Assembly (NCBI RefSeq): GCF_000226095.1
Contig: NC_016475.1
Span: forward strand, 4,588,001 to 4,652,000
Source of the DNA: Thermothelomyces thermophilus ATCC 42464
Taxonomy: Eukaryota; Ascomycota; Sordariomycetes; Sordariales; Chaetomiaceae
Length of the DNA: 64,000 nt
Direction of reading: 5' to 3'
Shown here in pieces: positions 1 to 11,508 of this stretch (position 1 is its first letter; every line of letters begins with the position of its first letter). Under the pieces are notes generated by a model. It ran no database searches. It was not told the DNA's origin and saw only the letters and a program-made list of their open reading frames with translations. A program made the position numbers and the translations under genes.

Positions 1-2127
1 TGTAAAACCAAGTGATGCAAAAGTAACGAGCGGACGCGGAAGGGCGAAGCAAGAGAAAGAGAACACCTTCCCAAAGCCTTCCTTCCTGCTGAGAAGAGGG
101 GGGGGGGGCTGAGCGCGAATAAAAGGATGTCAGGCTCATCATCACGCTACGGGGGGGTAAGGCCCGGGTCAAGAGGGCCAACTTGACTGCACTAGAGAGA
201 CCAGGCCCCCGCACAGGGTGCCATCCGTAAAAACGCCAGTGCTGGGATGGCAACCGATCACGCCGCTTGGCTGCATGGCCACCTGGGTGTTGGTCATCAG
301 GGCGACAGGCGCTTAACCCCAATCGGGGATTGCTCAAACAATCGGATGTTTCGAGATCAACTGTTTTGAGGTCGCAACGGGCTTTCCCCATTCTATGTGT
401 TCCGTGCGACGCATTGCGTTTAATGCCGATTGAATGAATGAATCAATATGATAAATGAGGAAATGGTCGACCCGATCGACCTGTGACTGCATATCCTATA
501 CAGTACGGATGTACTAGGTGGTATGGGTAAGTTTCTTCCCCAAGACAGGTACTAGCAAGGGTCCCCGCCTACAACACCACATTGAGAAACAAAAGCGCAG
601 AAAACAATACCAGCGCTAGGGTTTTGCTTTAAAAATCATATACATTATATAATAAGAGATATATTTATTATATTATATTGTATATGTCATTTTTCTCTTT
701 GGTTGATGATGTTGTATATATGTTGAAGATGTATTTCTGGTACTTTGCAACAAACGCCTGGGAAGCTAGGGAGTTTTTCCGTGTCACCCCGGTCGGTACC
801 TGCCTAGGGGGAAAAAACTTTGGCTCGCAACCACAGTACAGTATACCGAAGATGGGCTGCTGCTCTTCGGGTGCAGTGGAGAGACACCCTGCTTGGTGAT
901 CGGCAGTCGCACGCGAGGCTAAATCCGCGTTCCTGCGCACTTCAGCATCGCCTTTGTGCGATGTTCGCAACACGGAAACCGTAGGTAAGTAAGGTGCCCA
1001 TTGAGGCTGAGGCCTCGTTGCGATGCATTTGCGCGCAACACGGATCTCAGTCTGAACGACCCAAGCACGGGGGCGCAAGCGCCGGGTCGGTTATTCTTGT
1101 GCAAAGAGTGAATGAGAGAAAGCAACTCGTCAAAGCCGATGCGACCGCGATTGCAATGCCGAACTTGCGCATCATTTCTTTGTTCTCCACATCAGTTACA
1201 TGGGCCCGGCACGTGGAGAAACAAGGGCCAGTGGGTATCTGGGCCTGAGTGCTGGAGCTTGTCTGGTGCACTGACCATCAATTAACTAAGTTACTCTGTA
1301 TGGAAAACACACTCTGTAAAGCGAGCAACACGACAGTTCATTTTATCATTCGCTAGGCCATTGACAACCAGTTTTTAAGACAGGCGACAGGCCAGTAACG
1401 AATGGATTTCGAGAATGCCTACTGCCAATACTTCACGCCTCCTGCAACCTTTCATTACTTACTTCACTCTCCGCAAACAGTAATATGATGGGCAATCCTT
1501 ACCTTTTTTTTCCGTGTTGAGGACGAGAAGTCCCAAGCCCGGACTATACCCGGGAGAGGAGTTTTCGCCCGAAACCAAAGGGTGACGCACATTTGGACTG
1601 GTACAGCCAGGTACGCAGCCCCTACATTTCGGTATATAGCGGTTGGAAAAACAGCGAAACGAGAAGCAGAGCGGCGGAGGATGGAATGGGTGTTCTTCCG
1701 TCGTATTCCTTGGCGTGCGGTGGTAGAGATAATATGCATTTAAGAGAAGGGGCTGCTGATTTTAGAGCGGAATTGGATATTAGTGTGGGTTTGAAGGCTA
1801 GGATAACGAAGTTGTTTGATCGCGGAGACTGATACGCACAAAAAAGGCCTTTTTTTTTTTTTTTTTTTAGATTTAGGGTAGATTGGCAGCTATCTAACTT
1901 TCGGTTTTCTATGGTTGCACCCCTACCATTCTGCTCGACACTTTTACCCCTCTTATCTGATACGCCTCTCTTTGGCAAGGGCTATATCAATCTATTTCTA
2001 GAACGGCGGTGTCGCATATAATTAGTGTTGTCGGGAGCAGGTGCTTGTCCTGGCTTGCACTTCGCAAAGCGCGCCGGCGCCGGGTAGGCCAGCGTCGCAT
2101 ATAGTCACTATAATATAGTGTAGAGCA
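1..2127. other. Gene-free stretch at the left edge
   Basis: No reading frame here has domain content, length or codon use that supports a gene. An AT-rich run lies at about 630-690 and a poly-T tract at about 1848-1869. The stretch is probably the 3' flank of the F-box gene plus intergenic DNA; nothing else was recognised. Confidence 0.5.
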
Positions 2128-4776
2128 TTAGGTGAAACACGCTTTCGACCCCGGCTTAGACCTCGAACCCCCACGGCTACCTCTACCGCTAGGGACACCG
2201 CTCGCCCCGTGGCCTGGTCTAATACGTTCGCCAGTATCTCTGCTCTGCGTCTCGCCCGAGATCGAGGCACGCCCACTTCGCTCCCGGGGGCCTCCGCTCC
2301 TCTGCCCTCTTCCCGGCCTGCCACCTGCAGTCACGGCGGCCCAACTCATACCCCCATCTGAGACGCCAGCAGGCTTCACCAGTTGTTGGACCTTGTCTCT
2401 CTGGGACGACGTTGACTCACGCCCACCGATCGGAGAGCTCGAGCTGTCGCCGAGCACAGGGAACAGTTCGTCGGCCTGTCCGCCGCGGTTGGTTTTGTTC
2501 TTCCCTTTCGACGTCCAAACGCCCATGGCTGCAGACCGCCCGCCGCCGCCGCCGCCCCCGCCGCCACCATCACTCGACCACGGATTCCCCAACCTCATCG
2601 CCATTCCCGCGCTGGCTGCTGCCCCGCCGACGGTGCTGCCGCCGGCGGTCCCCAGGGAGGGAAACGCCGCCGAGTCGGCCAGCGCATCGTACCGCGTGCC
2701 CCACTCGTCCATGAACTTCCTGCTCCGCCCGACCTTCCTCTCCGCCAGCTCCCGCCGCACCTCCTCGATCGACGGGCCCGACGGTAGTACCGTCATGTAA
2801 GCCGGCGGTCGCCCCCGCCAGGCGAACCGCCCGCGCACGGCAGGCAGCGGGTGCGCCAAGCCCATCTCGTAAGGGGTGACACCAACACCAACACCGACCC
2901 CGACCCCGACACCCGCACCGGCGCCCTCCATACCGAGGCCGGGCCCCCCGCCGCGACTTTTTGCCCTGCCTTCGTTTCTGCTCTTCTTCTTCTTCTTCTT
3001 GCCCTTCCGCACACACACACCCATAACCGCGGTGCCGGGCTGCTCGTCGTCTTCGTCATTATTGCCGTCGCCGCCGCGGTCGCGGTCGCGGGAGCGGGAG
3101 CGCAGGTGGACGTTCGCCCCGCGCTCCAGCAGCACCTCGAGCGTCGCGAGGATCCACCACGGCCGCGTCACGTCCTGGTTGCCCAGCAGCTCGTGCAGCG
3201 GCGTGCGGCCGGCCGCATCTGTCGCGTCCGGGTCGGCGCCCCGGTCCAGGAGGGCGTGCACGACGGGGAAGAAGGCCAGGCGCGCTGCCGCGTGGAGCGC
3301 CGTCGTGGTCGTCATGGTGTTGGTGGTGGTGGTGGTGGTGGCGGCGATCCCCGTTCTTCTCTTGTCGGTGCAGACGGTCGGGTTTGCGGGCTCGTCGGGC
3401 AGCGCTGCCAGCAGGGCGAAGGCGGCGTCGAGGTTGCCGTGCGTGAGGGCCGTGTAGAGAGGGATGTTGCCCCCGTCGTCCGTGGCCTGCGGGTCGCTGC
3501 GGGCTAGTAGGAGATGGGGGATGGCGTCGGCGATGCCCTCGGCCGCCGCGACGTGAAGGAGGGTTCGGCCGCCGTGATCGCAGTTGACCCAGCGCCAACA
3601 CCTGTAGGTGCAGGTGTGGACGCGGACGGCGGAGCGTGTGCGGACATCGACGGCTGCGCCAAAGTCGAGGAGCGCGGCGACCGTCTGGCCGATGTTGCGG
3701 TTCCGGGCCTCGTCGGCCGCCGATTGGACCGGGATGGACAGCTCTTCGTGGCGCGACAAGCCTTCCAAATCGAGAATGGGGAACCACGCGTTTCTCTCGC
3801 GCTCGAGCAGGTTGATCATGGGGAGTGCAATGGCCAGAGAAGGGCCGTATTGGCCCATCAGCTTCTCGACGGCTGCTGCCTCGTCCGGGTCTGGGTCCCG
3901 CCGCAGCTGGAGTCGTCCTCGGTGCCAGCGGACCTCGTCACTCAGGAATGGCTGCAATTCGGCGTCGCGTCGTGACACTTCTCGCTTCTCGAGCGCAAGT
4001 TGGATGACGGGTTCGGAGTAGCGCCCCTCGATGTTGGCATCGGCGCCTCGGGCCAGAAGGAACCGCGCCGTCCGCGGCATGGCGCGATAGCAGGCAACGC
4101 GCAGGCCCTCGTTGACGCATCTCTGCGATGATGCCGACAATCGCGGGCTCCCGCATTCGATAAGCGCGGAGAAAAGGGCGCCTTGGTCCGGACACTGGCG
4201 GCTGGGCGAGGACGAGGACGAGGACGACTCGAAGCCGCATCCGGCCTTGATCAGGCGACACGCCACCCTTGGAGCGTCAGCGGCGATTGCAAAATCGAGA
4301 AAGGTGGTCTCCTCCAAGCCATCGAGGCCGATATAACCGTCTAGACCGAACTCGGTCCGGTAGTTGGTCATCAACGTATCCAGCAGTTTCGTCGAGTCAA
4401 CCCTTGCCGCGTGGATGAAAAGCTCGCTGAGGCATTGGACCCGGTCAGCCCCCAACTTGGTTTGCTTATCGACATGCCAGGTAGCGAGGTACCCGGAAAA
4501 GCGATGGTAAAAGCTGCGAGCGACGCGGGAGAGGTTGTTCAAGTCGCCCAGGTCGAGGTTCGAGATGATCATCACCCATAACTCGACCGGAGCCCGGTTG
4601 GTAACGTCATCCTTGCTTCCCGGCTCGTCCATCTTGATGGGCCCGGTCTCTGAACTTTTGATGATTTTGTGTTGGAAGTTGATGGGATCACAGGAAAGCA
4701 TGTAGCAGAGAGAGGGAAGGTGAGCCGGAGGCCCGGTTTTGGCAGGCCCGCTTGGCCCTAAACCTCTCTCGAACAA
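2128..4776 (-). CDS. F-box and ankyrin-repeat protein
   Basis: Single-exon frame of up to 882 aa. An F-box lies at residues about 62-96 (APVELWVMIISNL...LSRVARSFYHRF), the Skp1-binding module of SCF ubiquitin ligases. The middle holds ankyrin-type repeats, clearest around GRTLLHVAAAEG and TALHAAARL...LLDRGADPDATDAAGRTPLHELL, which usually bind substrates. The last third is low complexity: Thr, Lys, Gly-Val and Gly runs encoded by simple-repeat DNA, with patches such as FPSLG and GNPWSS. The first ATG gives 882 aa. A second ATG at 4632 (MDEPGSKDD) sits just before the F-box and is the more likely start, giving 834 aa. The role as a substrate adaptor is inferred from domain order; the target is unknown. 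Many fungal paralogues of this architecture exist, so no symbol is given. Confidence 0.85.
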   Translation of the reverse strand: MFERGLGPSGPAKTGPPAHLPSLCYMLSCDPINFQHKIIKSSETGPIKMDEPGSKDDVTNRAPVELWVMIISNLDLGDLNNLSRVARSFYHRFSGYLATWHVDKQTKLGADRVQCLSELFIHAARVDSTKLLDTLMTNYRTEFGLDGYIGLDGLEETTFLDFAIAADAPRVACRLIKAGCGFESSSSSSSPSRQCPDQGALFSALIECGSPRLSASSQRCVNEGLRVACYRAMPRTARFLLARGADANIEGRYSEPVIQLALEKREVSRRDAELQPFLSDEVRWHRGRLQLRRDPDPDEAAAVEKLMGQYGPSLAIALPMINLLERERNAWFPILDLEGLSRHEELSIPVQSAADEARNRNIGQTVAALLDFGAAVDVRTRSAVRVHTCTYRCWRWVNCDHGGRTLLHVAAAEGIADAIPHLLLARSDPQATDDGGNIPLYTALTHGNLDAAFALLAALPDEPANPTVCTDKRRTGIAATTTTTTNTMTTTTALHAAARLAFFPVVHALLDRGADPDATDAAGRTPLHELLGNQDVTRPWWILATLEVLLERGANVHLRSRSRDRDRGGDGNNDEDDEQPGTAVMGVCVRKGKKKKKKSRNEGRAKSRGGGPGLGMEGAGAGVGVGVGVGVGVTPYEMGLAHPLPAVRGRFAWRGRPPAYMTVLPSGPSIEEVRRELAERKVGRSRKFMDEWGTRYDALADSAAFPSLGTAGGSTVGGAAASAGMAMRLGNPWSSDGGGGGGGGGGRSAAMGVWTSKGKNKTNRGGQADELFPVLGDSSSSPIGGRESTSSQRDKVQQLVKPAGVSDGGMSWAAVTAGGRPGRGQRSGGPRERSGRASISGETQSRDTGERIRPGHGASGVPSGRGSRGGSRSKPGSKACFT
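2870..2935. repeat. GC-rich minisatellite in the F-box gene
   Basis: Short degenerate repeats of the type ACACCAAC/CCCCGAC encode the alternating Gly-Val run on the minus strand. Neighbouring triplet tracts at about 2540-2570 (Gly run) and 3310-3350 (Thr run) show that the same gene is prone to repeat slippage. Confidence 0.7.
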
Positions 4777-5478
4777 CGTGCCCGCAGCCTCTCGGCGGCG
4801 ATGGGTAAGCAGTCTTTGTGATCAGCCGCACGACTAAGCATATCACGGTAGGGGTGAAGAAAGGAGCCGCGAGGCCCTCCTCAACCGTAGAGTCCGCAGG
4901 GTTTGTGACATGTCACACACACAGTCTGCATGCATCGGCATGATCACTCACACTTGGAGCATCACACTAATGCATGCCAGTGACTTCACCTCTACTCCTT
5001 GGTCAAATCTTTTCAATGGACTTTGCATATTTGTTCCCACCGAGACCGCTGTATCCATCTACATCCTGTTTCCGACAGCCGCGGGCACCAATTTCCCAGA
5101 ATGACAAGTGTGCCCCTTTCGCCCAGAAAATACCCCCAGCAGGTAATGAGAAAACCTCAATAGCCCAATGCCAAAACCTAGCACCCAGAATAAAAGGACC
5201 TATATACGGAATACAGAGACTGTGGGGGGTGGGTAGACTGCCCGGTGAAGTAGATGATAACCACAAGGGAAGAGCGCCTCAGCGGCCACAAATATTGATG
5301 ATGACGGAAAAGGAAAACAGAGAGAGAGAAACAAAAAAAAAAAATAAAAGAAACTCATAAAACGATTCGCTTATTCGTAGCCGGCGCCTCGCTGCCACGA
5401 ACTGCTTCATATTAGATTAGACACCAGGAGACCCGGACTGCCCGCCCAGACAGTGGAACAGGGGAGGGGGAACCGAAC
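4777..5478. other. Intergenic stretch
   Basis: Holds the 5' flank of the F-box gene and the 3' flank of the FLC-type gene, both on the minus strand. An A-rich tract lies at about 5330-5345. No gene was recognised. Confidence 0.5.
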
Positions 5479-7906
5479 TTACTTCGGCCCGGTTGGCCTA
5501 GGGCCCGCCTGTGCTCCCCCGCCTTGGGAGTGGTTCCCCGACAGGTTGGTCGACGACGCCGACGCGCCATACGGGCTGGGCGCCCGCATGCTGCCGCTCG
5601 CGCGGTTTCGCAGGTTCTGCGGCTCGGCCGCGTAGGTGCCCGACACGGGGTCGACCGGCGCGCGGTACGAGCTCCGCATCGAGTTCCGCGCCGAGTCCCT
5701 TAGGGAATCCCGGTTCGAGTACGGCCCGGAATGCGGCGACCCGGCACGAGGAGGGGCCACGTTGCCCGAGCTCGACAAGGCCGACTCGTCGTCGTCCAGG
5801 TCGGTCCTCTTCAACAGCTTGCCGTCGCCGCGGGCCGTGGCACCCAACGCGTCGAGCTCGTTCGCCGTGGTGAGGTGCGTTTGCGACTTCATGAAGGACG
5901 TGCGGTCGTCGTTCATGAACTGGTACCGCGTGTCGGGGTTGTTGTGGAAGATCACGATGCCGGTTGTGACGATGAGCATCAAGAGGAGGATGAGCGCGAA
6001 GGCGGCGTTGACGATCCAGAGAACGACACCCACTACGCCAATCACCAGCCTCGGCAGCCCGAACACGTCGGTGAAGATGAACAAGAAGATGGCGTTGATG
6101 AAGTTGATGGCACATATGGCAATGTTGAACGAGTTGGTACTCTTGTCCATCCATGGCCGCAAGACTGAGGCCGAGATCAGAGCCGCCGCCTCGAGGATGA
6201 TGAAGGCTACGGCCTGGACTGTGCCGGCACGCTGGGAGAAGGCGATGAACATGGCCTTGACCAGGGTGTAAACGAGGAGGGGCACGATGTAGTAGTATGC
6301 CGAAGCGCGGAACTGGACGTATAAGAAGCCCCATTTGTTGAGCGCGTGAGCGTCAGAGAAGAGAATGTACGCCGGGTTCCGGTGGAGTGCGACCGAGCGG
6401 CGGGCAATACGGATCACCCTGTAAGCAGCATAACCAAGAGTGATAAGGCTACCAAAGAAGAAGAAGACGGCCAACACCATAGCCGCGGGCGAGTCGTTCT
6501 GCGTAAACTCCCACAGACAGAGGATGGCAATCTGGGGAAAGCCAATGAGCAGCCATCTATAAAGGACGCCTACGATGTGTTAGTTGAAAAGGAGGACGAG
6601 GGGAAAAAAAACAACAACACAAAAAAAAAAAAAAAAAACTGTTTGCGGGGATGGGTGGGCTATTTTTGCATACCCTTGAGGACGGTCATCCACCCGGCGC
6701 GGAACTCGGAGAAAGTGTCGCTCTTGAGGAGATTCATCCTTGCAAGCAACTCGCAGAGTCCCTTGAACAACACCACGCACAAAGCCGCGAAGATCATAAA
6801 GATGTAGAAGAAGGTCAAGCCTGTGAGGAAGAGATTGGTCGTCTCAATGCCGGCCCGGAATGCGACTCTTTGGATGCCGTAGACAATGTAGCTTCCATAC
6901 GACGTCTCAATCGCCCGCTTGACGATGGTGTTGGCCGACCGCCGAACGAGGCTGACGGCTGAATCCACCACTGGCACGGAACGCTTGACCTTCTCGACCT
7001 GCACCGACACGGTGTGAAGGGTGTCGAGGATGGTGGATGCCGTGCCGCCGGTGGACCGCTGATACCATGTCAGGATGTCCTGGATGAAGCCGACCCTGAT
7101 GATGCCCATGCTCCACTGGAAATCCTGGGTCCACGACTTGACGACAGGAGGAAGCGGCACGGCACAGAGACCGAGCATGGCCTGCGCTTGGAAGTAGCCG
7201 AACAGCGAAAGAGCGTTGGAGGCGATATGCGAGGCGGCGTTCGAGTAGCCCAGCCCATTGATGATGGCGGAGGAGATGATAGCCAGGATGGCCACGCCCG
7301 CAGATGCCCATTTCACGCCGATGAGATCCACTGTACGAGGGTCAGTTGTCAGCTGAACAACCTCGGCCCCTCCCTCGCCCGAACCTCCGACTCACCCGTC
7401 ATTCCATTGGAGATGTTCGCTTCCAGGCAGGCAACACTCTCCCCAGCCTGATCTCCATCGGTCCTGTTGATGAACACCTGAACGGTCGCGTCGAGGTCGG
7501 GAAATGTGTATGCGATGGAAGGAATCTGCTGGATGGCGTCTCTCGTAACCGGGAGGTTGAATGGGTTGCCCATCTTGCCGGATGTCATGGGACACAGGCC
7601 GGGGAGGTTGGCGTTACAAGGGTCGAGGATTGTGTGGATGATGGGATATCCATACGCCCAGATGGAAATGTCAAAGATGACATGGCCTTCGATAGACGAC
7701 GTCGCGATCATGTTGACCGAGGCCGTGAGATTATCCGGGGTGAAGACGACATCGAACAGGCTCGCCGTGAACCCCGAATCTTCCTGGCATGCCGCGAGCG
7801 AAGTTGATCGAAGGACATATTCGGCACTTGCAGGGAGGACCGCGGTCGCGAGGGAGGAGAGGAGGATGAGCGGGTTGGTCGGTATGAGGCGCATCGTGGC
7901 CGGCAC
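5479..7906 (-). CDS. TRP-like / flavin carrier (FLC, Pkd2-type) membrane protein
   Basis: Three exons, 7396-7906, 6674-7330 and 5479-6569, encode 752 aa. Introns of 65 and 104 bp have GTGAGT and GTATGC donors and CAG/TAG acceptors, and the phases agree. Residues 1-28 are a signal peptide ending in LPASA. A Cys-containing luminal domain follows to about 170, in the position of the ML-like domain of this family. A polytopic membrane region starts near 178 (VAILAIISSAII) and contains the family's hydrophobic block in exon 3 (MVLAVFFFFGSLITLGYAAY). The tail of about 130 residues is Ser/Arg/Gly-rich and cytosolic. Members act in the ER or plasma membrane in Ca2+ signalling, wall integrity and FAD handling. 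The family call is firm; which paralogue (FLC1, 2, 3 or pkd2) cannot be told. A second ATG four codons in is an alternative start. Confidence 0.9.
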
Positions 7907-10170
7907 GGCCCGCCAGGGGCCTGGTGGTGATTGTAGTCCAAAGGTTTGTGTTCAAGTGCGCCGGCGCTAGATCTGTGGGGAAAACTGATGGCGTAACCGG
8001 ATTCTAGAATTCAGAACGTCATCCTAGTTCGCACGTAAATGCAGGCTCTCGATACCGATGGCGGTTCAGGAGCGATATCGATTAGCGCGCTGTTGGGTTT
8101 GATCCGGATAGTCAAACGGGTCTCGAGCTTCCAGGTTCAGGTTGACCGGGCCTTCGAGTTGCGGAAAAAAAAGGTGGGGACGAAGAACGAGCGACGGCGA
8201 CCGAGAGATACCTGCCGACAGTTGCGCACAAGATGTTGTCGGGGCCGCTGAGGTAAAGTCGCAAGATGGACGACTGAAGCAGTTGGTTTGCGAAGAGAGG
8301 AAGGGCTGGAACGAGTGAAGTTGGTTGAAAGCGAGTGGGGGGATTGAGGATGCGGGCAACCTCCACAGCAAACGGCAGCAAGACAAGGAAGTCTCGTGTT
8401 GGAGAGTTGGCTCAAACAGTTGCAGGGGTTCTTGAGCATGGCATTTGAATGGCCAACACGAGTTGTGGCTGTGCCGCCGAAAATTCCAGGGGAGCGAACG
8501 GAAACAAAACGCCAAGCACGCTACCGATCGTACTCCGGGAGAATCTCATGGCGCTAGCCCGATCTAGACTTAACCGCGCTTACCGGGATGAGGTCATTTT
8601 GCCTTTGCTTCTGCCGCTGGAGATGTTTGGTTGGCCAACAGAAAATGTGCATCTTCAGATCTGCTTCAACACTGCTCCGCAGTGTATCGTACCCCAGTGG
8701 GTATTTCATGAGACTGCTACAAACTAAATGTGTCAAGGTACCTGTAGCTAGCTTGGCTTGCAAATGTAACACCTTCATACCTGGGGGTAAAGAGTTGAAA
8801 AGTAAAGTAACGTAACGCGAATAGTTGGTATACAAATGTCCGGCCCTTCCGGGAGCTTATCACGCATCATACGCAGCGAGGAACCGAGTCGCGAACAAAA
8901 ATGGTGACGGAAATATTGTCGCTTTTTTGCAGTGACAGCGCGAGGGCGGGCACTGCCAAGAGGCCCAGGCATGACTTTGCGGTCGGAGACCAAGACACGG
9001 CGAGACGCCGGATTGACACGTGTGTGTACTTGAAAGAACAAGCAGGAAACCGGTATGTGTATGGTATGCGAGTATCCTTGGGGGAAGGAGGGGAACTCTT
9101 CCTAGCCACAGACTTTTCGTACTACGCAGATGCCATATAAAGTATGTCCGGGGAGCCTAATTATCATGTCACGGCGAGTTCTGACAAAGTACTGCCCGGA
9201 CCCTGTTAACACAGATACCGGCAGCCCAAACAACAAAATATCTTACATCATTTGCTACATTTCATAGACGAAACGGAGTCACAATAATTATTCCTGCCTT
9301 ACCAGATTTTTTTTGGGGGGGAGGGGGGGAAGAAGAGGGGCGGGGTGAGAAGGGGGGTGGGTACTTGCCGTTTACACTAAAAGATCGCAATGGAAAGAAA
9401 GCACAGGATTCCAATTTGACTGGCGCAGCAAAGGAGAATGGTGCTCGCTGCGGCATCGCAGCATTCTGGGTATAAAAAGGCCTTTGTTCAAGCTGGCTCC
9501 GGGCATGAAAAATGAGTGGAATGAGCTCAGTCGAGGGCATGCCAACTCCCCGTTATTTGGATAGTAGAAGGGCATGTGAACGAAACCAAAGACGGATGAA
9601 TGGATAATGAGACATGCAGATTCCAACAGGACCTTTGTGGTTGTTATCCCCGCGGTGCGACCTTCAGGTTCGCATCTTACCGCCTTTTCTTCAACCGGTG
9701 CTGATCTTCCACTACACTACCAGACAAGCCAAATAAAACTTCCTGAAACTTATTTAATGAAGAGGATGTTTGTTCGCTCCATGTGCTGATCTGCGCTGCC
9801 CGCTGAACAAAGGTCTGGACCCTCAAAGGTTGCGAAGTCTGGAGTGGAGAGGCTGATGGAGGCGTAGTGGGGCGATGGCGAATCATTGGCCTTCCTTTGT
9901 GGCCGCAGGGTCTCAAGTATCTTATCGCGGAATTGTCGCGCTCCATCGCGGCCGACTTCTGGAAGCCATTTGGATCCCCTCAGTACACGGCAAGCAAAGC
10001 ACAGGCTGGTATCGCTCGCACCGCGAATTTCCACGGGCTCTTGCTCTCTCCCTCTCTCTCTCTCGCTCTCTCTCTCCCCATACGGGCTTTCCCTTGACGC
10101 AGCAAAAATACGAGGATTTTGCGCCTCCGGGTTTGGCACCAAGTTGACAAAGATGCGGTCTATTTGACCC
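7907..10170. other. Intergenic region between FLC-type gene and RNase H1
   Basis: Contains the 5' flank and probable 5' UTR of the FLC-type gene (to about 8500) and the promoter side of RNase H1. Purine-rich G runs occur at about 9315-9360. Several small open frames were read on both strands, but none has recognisable content. Confidence 0.5.
10036..10081 (+). repeat. CT-rich tract upstream of RNase H1
   Basis: A nearly pure CTCT pyrimidine run on the + strand, 90-135 bp before the long-form RNase H1 ATG and 315-360 bp before the short-form ATG. Pyrimidine tracts are common just upstream of transcription starts in filamentous fungi, so a core-promoter role is plausible but inferred. Confidence 0.6.
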
Positions 10171-11508
10171 GTGCAGCAGCTACCCCTCTCCTGTCTCTGC
10201 CGCCTCGCCGACAAAGCCGCTGCGCCCCTCGCGAGGGCATCCGACACCACGGCCACTCGCACGCTCGTCCGGTTCCCTCGCCATCACCATAGGCTCGGTC
10301 GCCCCGAAATCTGGGCCCGCCAGCAGCTTCTGCCAATCAGAGCCATCGGGCTGATCGTCTCCGCTGCAGCTCGTCTCGCGGCGCCTATTGTGAGCATGCC
10401 CTCCTCGGGCAAGAAGGTTGCGTCGACCGCGACCGCCGAACCGCCGTCAAAGAAACGCAAGCTCGACGCGACAGAGCAAAAGTACTACGCCGTCCGCGCC
10501 GGCTTCAAGCCCGGCGTCTACACTACCTGGGCCATCTGCCAACAGCAAATAACCGGTTTCAAGGGAGCTCAGTGTGCGTAGCATTCGCCCGTACTTGCCA
10601 CGAATGCCTAGCTAATTGGTATCGCTTTTAGTCAAGTCTTTCCTCAATTACGAAGATGCTTCGGCGTTCGCTGCCGGCCGCGACCCTCCTTCCGCAAGCA
10701 GCGAGAGCAAGCCGCCGCGGTTCTACGGCGTCGCGGTGGGACGCAAGCCGGGTGTGTACACGGACTGGTCGGCTGCACAGGAGGCGATTGTAGGCTGGAA
10801 GGGGCCCAAGTTCAAAAAGTTCGACACACGGGCGGAAGCCGAGGCGTTTGTGCGCTCCTACAGCGCCTCGGGTCGGGGGCCAACGTCTACTGCTGCTTCC
10901 GAAACGGAGCAGGACGGGGTCGATTCGGTTGAAGAACCGCCTCATAAGAGAGCCAGGGCAACCTCGAAACCGACAAATACACGGACTGACGTGGTCGTCA
11001 TCTACACAGATGGGAGCAGCCTAGGGAACGGCCGGCTAGGCGCAACCGCTGGTGTGGGGGTCTACTTTGGTCCTGGCGATCCCAGGTATGTTCTGCCATC
11101 AACACCGCACCAGCGCCCGGCCTTGACGTGTGCTGACGAATATGGTCTCGTGTAAGAAATATTTCCGAACGCCTGAAAGGCGAGACGCAAACCAACCAGC
11201 GAGCCGAGCTCACGGCCATCCTCCGCGCCCTCGAGACTGTCGATCTCACACAAGACGTCGAGATCCGCACCGACAGCAAGTACGCTATCCAGTGCGTTAC
11301 CGAGTGGTACCTCAACTGGGAGCGCAACGGCTGGATGACCCGTGCCGGACCCGTCAAGAATCAGGATCTCGTCCAGCTGGTCCGGGACAAGCTCGATGAG
11401 AGGGAAGCCAATGGTGGCCGCACCCAGTTCATCTGGGTCAAAGGACACGACACGGACCAGGGTAATATCGCTGCGGATCGGTTGGCGGTTGAGGGCGCAC
11501 AGAAGTGA
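10171..11508 (+). CDS. Ribonuclease H1 with two hybrid-binding (viroplasmin-like) domains
   Basis: Exons end/start at 10573/10632 and 11085/11157, with the stop at 11506-11508. From the ATG at 10396 the protein is 327 aa; an in-frame upstream ATG at 10171 gives 402 aa. The short form opens with a Lys-rich, NLS-like PPSKKRKL. Two caulimovirus-viroplasmin/HBD modules follow (YYAVRAGFKPGVYTTW...GFKGAQF and FYGVAVGRKPGVYTDW...GWKGPKFKKF), which bind RNA-DNA hybrids. The C-terminal RNase H fold shows the DEDD acids in IYTDGSS, QRAELTAI, RTDSKYAI and NIAADRLA, and the His in VKGHD. It cuts RNA in RNA-DNA hybrids (R-loops, primers). The 75-residue extension is rich in Arg and hydrophobic residues and could be a mitochondrial presequence. 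The exon 1 donor was placed at T|GTGCGT because it restores the FK-F motif seen in the second HBD. Confidence 0.92.

Noticed and set aside
668-1271. Overlapping small open frames on both strands
   Set aside because: Compositionally random, overlapping on opposite strands, no domain or targeting signal.
2132-3975. Long plus-strand frames opposite the F-box gene
   Set aside because: Pro/Arg/Val-rich shadows caused by GC-rich repeats on the coding strand.
8066-8515. Minus-strand frame of 149 codons upstream of the FLC-type gene
   Set aside because: No recognisable content; position fits the 5' UTR or promoter of that gene.
9262-10262. Several 80-170-codon minus-strand frames
   Set aside because: They lie over a CT-rich promoter region and low-complexity DNA; residues reflect base composition.
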